Of a stretch of DNA of 64,000 nucleotides, positions 16,635 through 25,066 are shown one piece after another. This stretch comes from GCA-2706205 sp964215955 (lineage in GTDB: Bacteria > Bdellovibrionota > Bacteriovoracia > Bacteriovoracales > Bacteriovoracaceae). The stretch is taken from NCBI GenBank assembly GCA_964215955.1, contig CAXPDR010000034.1:1-64000 (forward strand), written 5' to 3'. A program made the translations under genes and the position numbers. The notes beneath the pieces are model-generated. The model was not told the origin of the DNA. It ran no database searches and saw only the letters and a program-made list of their open reading frames with translations. Every line of letters starts with the position of its first letter. The stretch's first letter is position 1.

Positions 16635-17657
16635 TTATAAATCAAAAAGTCTAGATTCTCCTGGGCTTAGGGTTAAAAACTCCTCAGCGCTCAGTTGATT
16701 AGAAGGAAGATACATTTTTAATTTTTTTTCAGGAATATCTCTGGCTTCATTAGTTAGCTGAAATGTTCCGAAGTGGATTCCAACAGATTTCTTTGAATGA
16801 AGATCTTTGTGGGCCCAAATTGATTCCTCTGGATCCATATGATAATCCTGCATAAACCATCTGGGCTCAAACGCGCCAATGGGAAGTAAGGATAAGTTCA
16901 TTGCACCAAATCTTTTATATATATCCTTGAAATATTTAGTGTATCCAGTATCTCCGGCGAAGTAGATATTTTTATTTCCAATCTGGATCACATAACCACC
17001 CCACAGACTTTTGTTATAATCAAAGATTCCTCGTTTTGACCAATGTTGGTTTGGAGTGAATGTAATTATGTGTCCATTGAAATCTACTTTTTCCCACCAA
17101 TCTAGCTCAACCACATTTTTTATACCTAATGACTCTAAGAGAGCTTTATCTCCGAGAGGAACTAAAAATGTTGGTTGATATAATTCGTTTAATTGGACAA
17201 GTGTATCAGAGTCTAAATGGTCATAGTGATTATGAGATATTATCACGACATCAACTCTTCCTAGTTTATCAATTTCGATTCCTGGTTTATGAACTCTTTT
17301 TGGGCCGGCCCATTGAACAGGGCTCGTTCTTTGAGACCAGATAGGATCTGTTAGGATATTCAGATCTTTAGTCTGTAGAAAAAATGTGGAGTGGTTTATA
17401 AAAGTTAAATTAACTTGATTAATGTCTGGTGTGAGTAATTGTGGTTTAGCTTTTAGCTCAACCCAATTTGGCCACTCATCTTTGCTTGTAAAAAAAGTCC
17501 ATTTTAATAAATCAAAAATTGATTTATGTTCTTTAGGAAAATTGGGATCTTCAAATCTATTCTTTGTTTGAGAATATTGTGCAGATTTGTAAACCACATT
17601 TTTACTTGTGCAGCTTAAGGTTAGAATACTAATAAAAAAAAGCCTAATGATCATCAT
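16635..17657 (-). CDS. MBL-fold lipoprotein, NAPE-PLD/UlaG-like
   Basis: 340 residues. Lipobox in LTLSC (Cys16). Metallo-beta-lactamase fold: HSTFFLQTKDLNILTDP, metal-binding SHNHYDHLD, TPNQHWSKRG, AGDTGYTKYF and GIHFGTFQL. The order and the DPIWSQRTSP segment match the N-acyl-phosphatidylethanolamine phospholipase D-like branch, suggesting a phosphodiesterase acting on a lipid at the envelope. The first codons are inside a perfect 10-bp hairpin followed by eight T (17633-17663), a terminator placed over the start codon. No Shine-Dalgarno is seen. Confidence 0.8.
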   Translation of the reverse strand: MMIIRLFFISILTLSCTSKNVVYKSAQYSQTKNRFEDPNFPKEHKSIFDLLKWTFFTSKDEWPNWVELKAKPQLLTPDINQVNLTFINHSTFFLQTKDLNILTDPIWSQRTSPVQWAGPKRVHKPGIEIDKLGRVDVVIISHNHYDHLDSDTLVQLNELYQPTFLVPLGDKALLESLGIKNVVELDWWEKVDFNGHIITFTPNQHWSKRGIFDYNKSLWGGYVIQIGNKNIYFAGDTGYTKYFKDIYKRFGAMNLSLLPIGAFEPRWFMQDYHMDPEESIWAHKDLHSKKSVGIHFGTFQLTNEARDIPEKKLKMYLPSNQLSAEEFLTLSPGESRLFDL

Positions 17658-17663
17658 TAGGCT
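17633..17663 (-). terminator. Intrinsic terminator/attenuator overlapping the start of the MBL lipoprotein gene
   Basis: AGCCTAATGA (17641-17650), TCA, TCATTAGGCT (17654-17663); read on the minus strand it is followed by eight T. It contains the ATGATG start of the gene at 17657. It lies 45 bases after the stop of the response regulator gene (17708), so it can terminate that transcript. It may also attenuate transcripts starting just upstream. Confidence 0.75.
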
Positions 17664-17680
17664 AGCTTAGAATAAATTTT

Positions 17681-17686
17681 ATTATA
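17681..17686 (-). promoter_or_regulatory. Consensus -10 box before the MBL lipoprotein gene
   Basis: TATAAT on the minus strand. A start about seven bases downstream (near 17674) would give a leader of only about 17 bases before the ATG and would put the terminator hairpin right at the 5' end of the message. A -35 (TTGATT) is 19 bases upstream, a long spacer. Confidence 0.4.
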
Positions 17687-17707
17687 AGTCAGTTTATTTT
17701 AATGTAA

Positions 17708-18421
17708 TCAAGCAGCTGTTTTGGAAGTATCAAACTTATATCCCACACCATAGACACTATTGATGATACTTTTGTATGGACCAAGCTTTTTCTTTATATT
17801 ACAGACGTGGACATCAATGACTCTATCCACAACGAATTTTTCATTAAGGCTATCTTCTAATCTTGAAAGAATTTGCTCTCGGGTAACAATGGAATCCTTG
17901 TGGCGAATGAGTTGCTTGAAAATGACAAATTCTTTAGGGGTGAGTTTAACTTGTCTCGATTCATTAATCCCATTTACGGTAAAGCTCAGGTTGTTTTCGT
18001 CTAAAACCACAAGATCTTCTTTGACCATTTGATCAAAGTTTATAAGATTTAAAATATTTCCAATTTTGTGCTTCAACTCTTCCTTTTCTAGGGGTTTCTT
18101 TATGAAGTCTACTGCTCCTAGTTGATATGCATTACTTTTACGAAAATGTTGAATCTCCTGGCTAATAAAGATAAAAGGTATATTAACTTTTCCCGATATT
18201 TGAATTTCTTTTAAAACATCCAAGCCATTTCTGTTGTCATTTAGTTGAACATCGAGGATACATAGGTCTGGTTTATGCTTTTTGAATTTATCCATAAAGC
18301 TAAGGGGGGAATGAAAGAACTCGACATCAAATTCTGGTTCCAGCCATTTTTTGATTAAAAAAGTTGTGCTTTCACAGTCGTCTAACAAATAAATTTTAAA
18401 TTTCTTTTCCATGTCAATCAT
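17708..18421 (-). CDS. OmpR/PhoB-type response regulator
   Basis: About 237 residues from the chosen ATG. Receiver domain with the acidic pair in YLLDDCE, phosphoacceptor Asp in CILDVQLND, and Lys in DFIKKPLE. The C-terminal winged helix has KLTPKEFVIFKQL, TREQILSRL, and VVDRVIDVHVCNIKKKLG with VYGVGYKF. A TTG at 18436 extends the frame, but the ATG at 18421 has GGGAG eight bases upstream and is preferred. No kinase partner is adjacent on this strand; the hybrid kinase cluster reads divergently from 18782. Confidence 0.9.
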   Translation of the reverse strand: MIDMEKKFKIYLLDDCESTTFLIKKWLEPEFDVEFFHSPLSFMDKFKKHKPDLCILDVQLNDNRNGLDVLKEIQISGKVNIPFIFISQEIQHFRKSNAYQLGAVDFIKKPLEKEELKHKIGNILNLINFDQMVKEDLVVLDENNLSFTVNGINESRQVKLTPKEFVIFKQLIRHKDSIVTREQILSRLEDSLNEKFVVDRVIDVHVCNIKKKLGPYKSIINSVYGVGYKFDTSKTAA

Positions 18422-18781
18422 CTTACCATCTCCCAATTTTAAATTTTCTAAAAAATTCTAAATGTACATTTCTTCCCTCTAAGTCATTAAAATATTTGGT
18501 CTCTTTTTCTTGTTTAATTTTTTTGTCAGTTTCTTTAGTAAATACTTTTTATCGTTTTTTTTATAAATCACCATTATTCTGTGGCAGCCATTCATGGTTT
18601 TTGGAAATTATAAGGTTTTTAGAATTGCTTAAATTTCGTCTAGCCAATAGCTTTGTTTATTTTACTCGGATAATATTAAGCAATTGTTAAAGTTAATTAT
18701 TATAAGGACATGCAATTTGTTTAAGGGGAAATTAAGGTTTTGCCATTGTAAGAGAAAGCCTATCTCATCTATAATTAATGG
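18422..18781. other. Long AT-rich intergenic region between divergent signalling genes
   Basis: I see no gene here: a plus-strand frame of about 64 codons begins with TTG, lacks a ribosome binding site and has low-complexity composition. It holds the promoter at 18746-18775 for the plus-strand cluster and presumably that of the response regulator. Confidence 0.6.
18746..18775 (+). promoter_or_regulatory. Sigma-70-type promoter for the pseudo-receiver cluster
   Basis: TTGTAA (18746-18751), an 18-base spacer and a perfect TATAAT (18770-18775). Only six bases separate the -10 from the ATG at 18782, so transcription should start at the start codon itself and yield a leaderless message. Confidence 0.6.
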
Positions 18782-19465
18782 ATGTATAAGTTGCCTAAGA
18801 TTGTCCTAGTTTTTGAACCCTCAATGAATGAGGCTAAAACTTATGAAGGTATTCTAAATTCTTCTGGTTTCATTGTGAGGGTTGTTGCTAGTGAACCCGA
18901 GTTTTTTGAAGAGTGTGTCTATGTCGTTCCAGATATTATTGTATTAAATGGTACAAAAGAGGATGTAAGAGAAGAATCGATTTGCAAAAAACTAAGAAAG
19001 CACAAAATCTTTAAACATATCCCCATTGTCTTACTCGTAGAAAAAATAGGTTTTTCGAGTACAAATAAAGCCAAAACACTTAAAGTCGAGTTAGAGGAGT
19101 ACCCCCTAAAGAATAATAAGTTTTTACAAACAATAAAAAAATTAAGTAAGTCTTTTGTCTTACCTCAAGTCAGTTTATCAGAGAATAACCAGTCTCAATC
19201 AATTATCCATGTTGAGCTATTTGATATATCTGAAATGCATGTTTCTTTTTTAGCACCAGTTAAAATGGATATAAAGGGAAAAACTAAAATTAATGCAAAG
19301 CTTTTAGATTACCTTGGAATTCATAACAAAAACTTTGAGGCGAATTCTAAAGGGTCTTTGCATGAATCCAAGCATTATAAGAATGAAGTCTCGTTTAAAG
19401 GGATCTCGGTTGAAGTTCATAGAGAATTAAAAAAATATATAGCAGCTAATAGAGAGAGGAAATGA
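18782..19465 (+). CDS. Pseudo-receiver protein with a PilZ-like C-terminus
   Basis: 227 residues. Residues 5-125 fold like a receiver (KIVLVFEPSMNEAKTYEGIL), but the phosphoacceptor position is Asn56 (PDIIVLNG), the N-terminal acidic pair is reduced, and the usual Lys-Pro is missing, so it cannot be phosphorylated normally. Residues 140-227 (HVELFDISEMHVSFLAPVKM) are PilZ-like, but the RxxxR and D/NxSxxG c-di-GMP motifs are absent or altered. No Shine-Dalgarno; the -10 box is six bases upstream. ATGA overlap with the next gene. Confidence 0.65.
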   Translation: MYKLPKIVLVFEPSMNEAKTYEGILNSSGFIVRVVASEPEFFEECVYVVPDIIVLNGTKEDVREESICKKLRKHKIFKHIPIVLLVEKIGFSSTNKAKTLKVELEEYPLKNNKFLQTIKKLSKSFVLPQVSLSENNQSQSIIHVELFDISEMHVSFLAPVKMDIKGKTKINAKLLDYLGIHNKNFEANSKGSLHESKHYKNEVSFKGISVEVHRELKKYIAANRERK

Positions 19466-20157
19466 GTGACTTTCTAATTTATACTATAGATGATGATGTT
19501 GACTTTAACATGGTTTTAAAGGCGGCATTAAAGCCTTACAATATTCAGGTTAAAACTCACCTTACTCCTGGAGAGTTTACTAAAAGTGTTAAAGAAAAAT
19601 TACCCAACCTTTGTATCTTAGATTTAAATCTTCAAAACGATGGGGAGGGGTTTCAATTGTTAAGGGCCATGAGAAATGTCATCGGAGACCAACTTCCAAT
19701 TTTTATCATGAGTAAAAGGGGAAGTAAGGATGACGTTTTTAAGGCCATGGACTCAGGTGCAACAGACTTCATTCCTAAGCCCTTAGATGATAAGTATTTA
19801 TTATTAAAACTTAAAGAATATGTAAGAGACTCTAAAGAATTGGATGAATTAGATCATGATTACATTTATGTGGCTGAGTCAGATAAAGCGGCAACAATTG
19901 ATGTGGATTTTAAGGTTATTAATGTCGGAATTGATATCATGGAAGTGGAAAGTGATGTTTTTCTAGCAAAAGAAAGTACCATGAGTTTTGGTGGTGAAAT
20001 TATAAAAAATATTTTTGGACAAACGCCATTAAACTTTAAGGTTATTGAGAATTGGCAAGTCGATGATAGACTTTTTAGAGCTAAAATAGAAAGAGAGTTA
20101 AGTGCTGAGCAGTTATTTGCTCTTAGACGATGGCTTATTAATGGAGCTGATAAGTAA
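19462..20157 (+). CDS. Response regulator: receiver plus PilZ-like output
   Basis: 231 residues. Intact receiver: acidic residues Asp10-Asp12, phosphoacceptor Asp54 in CILDLNLQ, Ser/Thr region MSKRGSKDD, and Lys106 in DFIPKPLDD. The C-terminal 110 residues have the same layout as the preceding gene (FKVINVGIDIMEVESD, then MSFGGEIIKNIFG) and look like a PilZ-type beta barrel lacking a clear RxxxR. The two genes look like a tandem duplication with one receiver degenerated. Ribosome binding site GAGAGGAA; four-base overlap upstream, hybrid kinase six bases downstream. Confidence 0.75.
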   Translation: MSDFLIYTIDDDVDFNMVLKAALKPYNIQVKTHLTPGEFTKSVKEKLPNLCILDLNLQNDGEGFQLLRAMRNVIGDQLPIFIMSKRGSKDDVFKAMDSGATDFIPKPLDDKYLLLKLKEYVRDSKELDELDHDYIYVAESDKAATIDVDFKVINVGIDIMEVESDVFLAKESTMSFGGEIIKNIFGQTPLNFKVIENWQVDDRLFRAKIERELSAEQLFALRRWLINGADK

Positions 20158-20163
20158 AACCCT

Positions 20164-22104
20164 ATGGAAAAACTGACTAAAATTATCCCTTCCATTTTAG
20201 TTATAGATGATGAAGCCTCAAACGCTTTATTATTAGACCGTATACTTAGTAAATTGGGGTGTAAGGTTATTACTGTTAATAGTGGTTGGGATGGAATTGA
20301 AAAATGTAAAGAAACGCAGTTTGCAGTAATTTTACTAGATATCCTAATGCCAGAAATAAATGGTTATGAAACTTTAGTAAGAATCAAATCATCAACAATT
20401 AACAAAGAGACACCTGTATTTTTTATGACTGGTATGGAAACGGATCAAGAACTATTGATTAAAGCTTATAAGGCAGGTGCTGTTGATTTTATTCAAAAAC
20501 CTATGAATCTTAATATTCTTCAAAGAAAAACGAGATATTTTTTAGATTACTTTGTTCAAAATGAAGAATTAAAATTGCAAAGAGAAAAGACAGAGCAACT
20601 TATGAAGTCTCGAATGAGTTTAGTTGCAAACATTACTCATGAATTGAGAACACCTCTATTTGCGATGATAGGAATGGTGGATGTTTTACAACAGACAAAA
20701 TTAAATAAAAAACAAACGGAATTAATACAAAAAATATCCATGAATTCTGAAAATCTGTTAGATACTGTTAATGAGTTTTTAGATTTTTCAAAGACTGAGG
20801 CAAGTAATAATGTCATAGAATATGAGTACTTTAGTCTTATAAAACTTTGTAACGATATAATTAATATTATGGCCTATCAATATCATAAATCTCATAATGT
20901 TGAGCTTTTGTTTTCCTATGATCATGATATTCCTGAATTTGTAAGAGCCGATAAGAAAAAAATTAGGCATGTCTTAATGAATTTGTTTTCCAACTCATTA
21001 AAATTTACATCAACTGGTTATGTAAAGCTAAATATTCGAAGTATCGGTATTAAAAATGGTAAAAATATTATTAAGTTTATGGTTGAGGATACGGGAGTTG
21101 GAATACCAAATGATAAAGTCCAAAGTATTTTTGAAGCATATTCTCAGGTCGATGAAAACACGACTGGTGTGGCAAGTACTGGTTTAGGATTGAGTATTTC
21201 AAAAAAATTAGTCGAAACCCTAGGTGGAAGAATTAGAGTTAAGTCTACAGAGAATGAAGGAAGTATTTTTAGTTTCTCAATTCCTATTGAATCAAGTGCC
21301 GAGAGCGAGTTGGCAGATGTTAAGGATAGTTACACCCTTGATGAAATTTTAGGTGATCAAAAACTGTCAATTATGATTGTGGATGATGTTCCAGATAATT
21401 TATTTGTATTAAAAAACTATCTTAATACTAATAAAATTGATTTAACACTTGAGCATGAGCCTGAAAAAGGATTAAAAATTCTACAATCTAATCAACGATT
21501 TGATGTTGTTCTTCTAGACTTGAGTATGCCAGGTTTAGATGGATTTAAGTTTAAGAAAGCTTATAATGAAACTGTAAAAAATAATAAAAGTGAGCAACCT
21601 TATTTTATTGCTTTGTCGGCTTTTAGTTACAATGAAGACTTAAAAGCAAAACTTGATGCTATTGGAATATATGATTATTTGATGAAGCCTATAAAGAAGC
21701 AAGAACTATATAAAAAATTAGTTAGTATTGCTCTGAATTTAGGGGAACAGGAACTCACTACAATTTCATCGTTTAAAGAAGAGGTTGAAAACAAAGACTT
21801 TGATTTTGAACTTCTCGACTCTGATTTCAAAGAGTACCTTCCAACATATTTGGAAAATAAGGAAAAAGAAGTCCTTGAGCTTAAAGCTTATGTTGAACAA
21901 GATAATTTTAGCGATGCCTCTGCTGTTTGTCATAAAATTTTAGGAACTGCAAGATCATTTGGGTTATTCAAATTGGATAGAGAAATAGAAGATGTTCAAA
22001 AAATGGTAAAAAGTACTGAGGCTCTTAATTGTAAAGATCAAGTCATGGAACTTGTAAATTCGTGTAAAGAACATCTTGCAAGTTTGAAGAATCTTAATAG
22101 CTAA
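20164..22104 (+). CDS. Hybrid sensor kinase: receiver-HisKA-HATPase-receiver-Hpt
   Basis: 646 residues, no membrane segment, so cytoplasmic. Order: receiver 1 (about 10-125, Asp59 in LLDILMPE, Lys112 in FIQKPMN); HisKA with His159 in NITHELRTPL; HATPase (NLFSNSLKFT, VEDTGVGIP, STGLGLSISK); receiver 2 (IMIVDDVPDN, VVLLDLSMPGLDG, LMKPIKKQ); and a C-terminal Hpt domain with His in CHKILGTARSFG. It can run a full internal phosphorelay. Its input is received through receiver 1, plausibly from another kinase, and output may go to the receiver/PilZ-like proteins encoded just upstream. Confidence 0.9.
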   Translation: MEKLTKIIPSILVIDDEASNALLLDRILSKLGCKVITVNSGWDGIEKCKETQFAVILLDILMPEINGYETLVRIKSSTINKETPVFFMTGMETDQELLIKAYKAGAVDFIQKPMNLNILQRKTRYFLDYFVQNEELKLQREKTEQLMKSRMSLVANITHELRTPLFAMIGMVDVLQQTKLNKKQTELIQKISMNSENLLDTVNEFLDFSKTEASNNVIEYEYFSLIKLCNDIINIMAYQYHKSHNVELLFSYDHDIPEFVRADKKKIRHVLMNLFSNSLKFTSTGYVKLNIRSIGIKNGKNIIKFMVEDTGVGIPNDKVQSIFEAYSQVDENTTGVASTGLGLSISKKLVETLGGRIRVKSTENEGSIFSFSIPIESSAESELADVKDSYTLDEILGDQKLSIMIVDDVPDNLFVLKNYLNTNKIDLTLEHEPEKGLKILQSNQRFDVVLLDLSMPGLDGFKFKKAYNETVKNNKSEQPYFIALSAFSYNEDLKAKLDAIGIYDYLMKPIKKQELYKKLVSIALNLGEQELTTISSFKEEVENKDFDFELLDSDFKEYLPTYLENKEKEVLELKAYVEQDNFSDASAVCHKILGTARSFGLFKLDREIEDVQKMVKSTEALNCKDQVMELVNSCKEHLASLKNLNS

Positions 22105-22188
22105 AACTTGATTTAAATCAGATTATTTTTTGTGAATTTTGATATGAATTTTGTCCCATAAGGTGGATAATTTTATTATGGAGGCTAT

Positions 22189-23091
22189 ATGAAAAAGATT
22201 TTAATAGGTAGTACATTAGATAAGATTTCGGATCAAAACGTTAAAGCAGGTATTCAAATGGCAAAGTTAACGAATAGTTCGCCTGTTATTCTTCATGCTG
22301 ATAAACTTGCAGATTTTGATACTCTCGATACTATTTTTACTTCTATGAACATGAATATTCATGAGAAGTATATTGAATCTATTACCACTTCTAATAAAGA
22401 AGCTATGGCGGCTCAACTTAGAAGAATTAATGCTACAGATGAACTTGAAAATCATGTTCTTACTGGTGATCCTGCTGATTGTATTATTGAAATGGCCAGA
22501 GATAAAAATGTAGACCTTATCTGCCTTGGGTATAATCAAAATAAAAACTTTTTAGAAAAATTTATTGGTGGTGTTACTGAAAGTGTTCTTCATCGTGCAG
22601 ATAGATCAACTCTTATTGTGAAAAGCGATAAATTGTTCCCTGTTAAGAATATCGTCGTCGCTTACGATTTTTCTCATTATTGTGATGAGGCTCTTAAATG
22701 GGCGATTAAGCTATCTAAAAATTTCTCTGCTAAGGTTCATTTGGTCAATGTTGTTCCTTGTTATTATGAAGGCTATCACGTAGCTCATGCATATTCTAAT
22801 GGATTGAATGATGTCATGTCCGAGGTTATTGAAGAGTCGGTTGATAAAGTTAAAAGAAAATTAAATGAAATTTCAGCCGCAAAATTCAAATCATCTCAGG
22901 TTCAATGCTCCGTAATTGTTGATAAAGAAGGTAGTATATCTGATTCAATTGTTGCTTATGCAGAAAAAGTAAATTCAGAATTAGTTATTCTTGGCTCGCA
23001 CAAGAAGGGTACGGCCTCAGAGATACTGTTAGGAAGTGTTTGTAACAAGGTAATGAAAAAGTCTCGGAGTTCAGTGTTAATTGCTAAATAA
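22189..23091 (+). CDS. Tandem universal stress protein
   Basis: 300 residues made of two UspA domains. Domain 1 (1-145) ends in GGVTESVLHRADRSTLIVKS; domain 2 (about 150-300) starts KNIVVAYDFSHYCDEALKWA and ends LGSHKKGTASEILLGSVCNK followed by VMKKSRSSVLIAK. The G-x2-G-x9-GS(V) ATP loop is best preserved in domain 2. Cytoplasmic, usually an adenine-nucleotide binding stress protein. Strong ribosome binding site GGAGG, four bases from the ATG. Confidence 0.88.
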   Translation: MKKILIGSTLDKISDQNVKAGIQMAKLTNSSPVILHADKLADFDTLDTIFTSMNMNIHEKYIESITTSNKEAMAAQLRRINATDELENHVLTGDPADCIIEMARDKNVDLICLGYNQNKNFLEKFIGGVTESVLHRADRSTLIVKSDKLFPVKNIVVAYDFSHYCDEALKWAIKLSKNFSAKVHLVNVVPCYYEGYHVAHAYSNGLNDVMSEVIEESVDKVKRKLNEISAAKFKSSQVQCSVIVDKEGSISDSIVAYAEKVNSELVILGSHKKGTASEILLGSVCNKVMKKSRSSVLIAK

Positions 23092-23102
23092 AAAAAATAG
23101 AT

Positions 23103-23108
23103 TAGAAT
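23103..23108 (+). promoter_or_regulatory. -10-like box six bases before the FMN-binding gene
   Basis: TAGAAT followed by six bases and ATG at 23115, with no Shine-Dalgarno. Same geometry as the other predicted leaderless genes in this window. Confidence 0.35.
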
Positions 23109-23114
23109 ACTAGA

Positions 23115-23663
23115 ATGAAAAATTTAATATTTATCTTTATACTTATTAGTTTTAATTCACACTCCAAAGACATTACTGATCTTTATAAAAAGGTCTTTCC
23201 TAACTTGACGAAAATTGAGGAAGTTAAGATTAGTGATCCTATTAGTGATGAGCCAGTTAATACTGTTTTAAAAGTCTTATTTCAAGAAACCAAGAGAATA
23301 GGGTTTGTGAGAGAAATTAGTACTACTACAGGGTGTAATAGCGCTTGTTTACCCGTTGTATATACAAGCTTTTATGACTTAAATGGTGATTTTAAAACTC
23401 TGAAAAGTCGGGATGGCCTTACCAAAATTAACCATGCCCCATTTACACCTGAAGATTATTCACAATTAGAGTTTCTCATATTAGGTACAAATTCTCATTT
23501 TGATTTAGTTAAACATCCAAAAGAAATGACTGATGCGATTAGTGGGGCAACTATTAAAAAGTTTGAGGGGAAAGTTGTTAAGGGAGCAGCTTATACTACC
23601 TTGAGAATTTATCTCTATAATAAGCAGACAAAGGCCGCAATCCAAAAATATCTTTCTAAGTAA
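23115..23663 (+). CDS. Exported FMN-binding-domain-like protein
   Basis: 182 residues with a signal peptide (MKNLIFIFILISFNSHS). Near residue 144 the sequence DAISGATIK matches the covalent flavinylation motif of RnfG/NqrC-type FMN-binding domains, in which ApbE attaches FMN to the Thr of SGAT. A central GCNSACLPV holds two cysteines that could form a disulfide or redox pair. It may be an extracytoplasmic electron carrier. No ApbE or Rnf/Nqr genes are nearby. Confidence 0.6.
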   Translation: MKNLIFIFILISFNSHSKDITDLYKKVFPNLTKIEEVKISDPISDEPVNTVLKVLFQETKRIGFVREISTTTGCNSACLPVVYTSFYDLNGDFKTLKSRDGLTKINHAPFTPEDYSQLEFLILGTNSHFDLVKHPKEMTDAISGATIKKFEGKVVKGAAYTTLRIYLYNKQTKAAIQKYLSK

Positions 23664-23758
23664 TTTCAGGTAGTTACTGTTTGCTAGGTAAATACTTATG
23701 TTATTTACTCAAGAAAGTGCTAAAATAGCCGAAGAGACTTCTGATAAAGGAGTATGTA

Positions 23759-24988
23759 ATGCAACGACCTCTAAATTTCTACATCGTTTTTAATCCAATG
23801 CTTAACAATGGTGGGATTTATCAAACCCAAGCTCATGAATTTTATTTTCAGTTGAAGCAGAAAATTCACCAAAGTACTGGTGAAGATAACTTCATGTACT
23901 GGGGAAAAATAAAAATTAATGAATCTTGTGAAAGAGAGTTTTCGGACTTTGAGAAAGTTATCAATTCTAATAAGGAAATTGGTGCGGATACTAAATTGTT
24001 TATTACTGATTATCATAATTTTTGGGTGGCAAAAGTAGAGAGCGTACATTCGCACCTAAGTGACACTCAAAATACATTAGCCTTTTATGACAATAAAGAT
24101 GTTTCTGTTTGGTTTAAGGTTGTTGATATGGATTTGATTTCAGCTGAATTTGAGGAAACGAGTCGTTACTTGTCTCAACTTTATGTAGATAATCATTTTG
24201 AAAATGAAAAAATTAATTCTATTTCACCTTATGTCGGAAAGTTAAGGTTCCCATTAGTCGTTGAAGATAAAAACTCTGAAGATTATTTTAGAAATTTGTA
24301 TATCGAAGATACCAAAAGAATTTTAAGAGAAAATGCCTTAATAGAATACCCACAAGATACTGAGAATCTTGCGAATCAAATGAAAAGTTTTGTTTTACCA
24401 CCTCATATTTTTTCGAAAATTTCTCATCAACTCAAAAATGAAATTTTATCTGTGGAAAACTTTATATCAAGAAGTGATATTTCTCATTTAGAAACATGTC
24501 AGCAAGTACTTTTTAAGTATTTAAGAGTATTAGAATCTACCATGAATGAGACAATAGGTTACATTCTTAGAGATGAATTTGCAGAAACTCTTTACGTTAA
24601 TGAAGAAGGAAATAAGTTTTTTGATTCTCCTGTGCAGGATACAGTTCAACTAAAAAACTATACAGGAAATCTGAAGATAGAGTTATTTGTTGATCTATTT
24701 AATCGAAATAAAATGTTTGGAAATATTTCTTTTGAGTTTTTAAAGGAAAAATATCCTGGACTCTTAGAATACTTCCAAGCTGAATTATATCCATTTATTT
24801 TAGATAATGAGATCGTTGAAAAAAGAAATCTTTCTCTGGCCGGAGAAAGGCAATTTCATACAACTAAGGAGCATACCTTATTGATTAGAAACCTAGTGCT
24901 TGGTGTTGGCTGTGAGGGGATTATTAATAAGTTAGTGCATATGACATTTTTTGCCAGCGGTGAGATAAGAATTAAATCTGCGGCATAA
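23759..24988 (+). CDS. Uncharacterised 409-residue protein
   Basis: Cytoplasmic, no signal or membrane segment. The N-terminal third (FYIVFNPML, MYWGKIKI, GADTKLFITDYHNFWVAKVE) looks like a compact alpha/beta or EVE-like domain. The middle has a helical region (HIFSKISHQLKNEILSVENF), and the last 90 residues (LAGERQFHTTKEHTLLIRNL) are helical with a conserved-looking RN, reminiscent of HEPN-type folds but without the diagnostic RxxxxH. No family recognised. Good ribosome binding site (AAAGGAG). It stands alone between unrelated genes. Confidence 0.7.
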   Translation: MQRPLNFYIVFNPMLNNGGIYQTQAHEFYFQLKQKIHQSTGEDNFMYWGKIKINESCEREFSDFEKVINSNKEIGADTKLFITDYHNFWVAKVESVHSHLSDTQNTLAFYDNKDVSVWFKVVDMDLISAEFEETSRYLSQLYVDNHFENEKINSISPYVGKLRFPLVVEDKNSEDYFRNLYIEDTKRILRENALIEYPQDTENLANQMKSFVLPPHIFSKISHQLKNEILSVENFISRSDISHLETCQQVLFKYLRVLESTMNETIGYILRDEFAETLYVNEEGNKFFDSPVQDTVQLKNYTGNLKIELFVDLFNRNKMFGNISFEFLKEKYPGLLEYFQAELYPFILDNEIVEKRNLSLAGERQFHTTKEHTLLIRNLVLGVGCEGIINKLVHMTFFASGEIRIKSAA

Positions 24989-25066
24989 AGCCTTTTTTAA
25001 ATAAAAAATTCTCAATCTAGGGGTTTTGCGTTAACCTTTAATAACTAAAATTAAAGGTATTGCGCA

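Noticed and set aside
18496..18690. 64-codon plus-strand frame between the two signalling gene groups
   Set aside because: Starts with TTG, has no Shine-Dalgarno and a Phe/Leu/Ser-rich sequence typical of AT-rich non-coding DNA.
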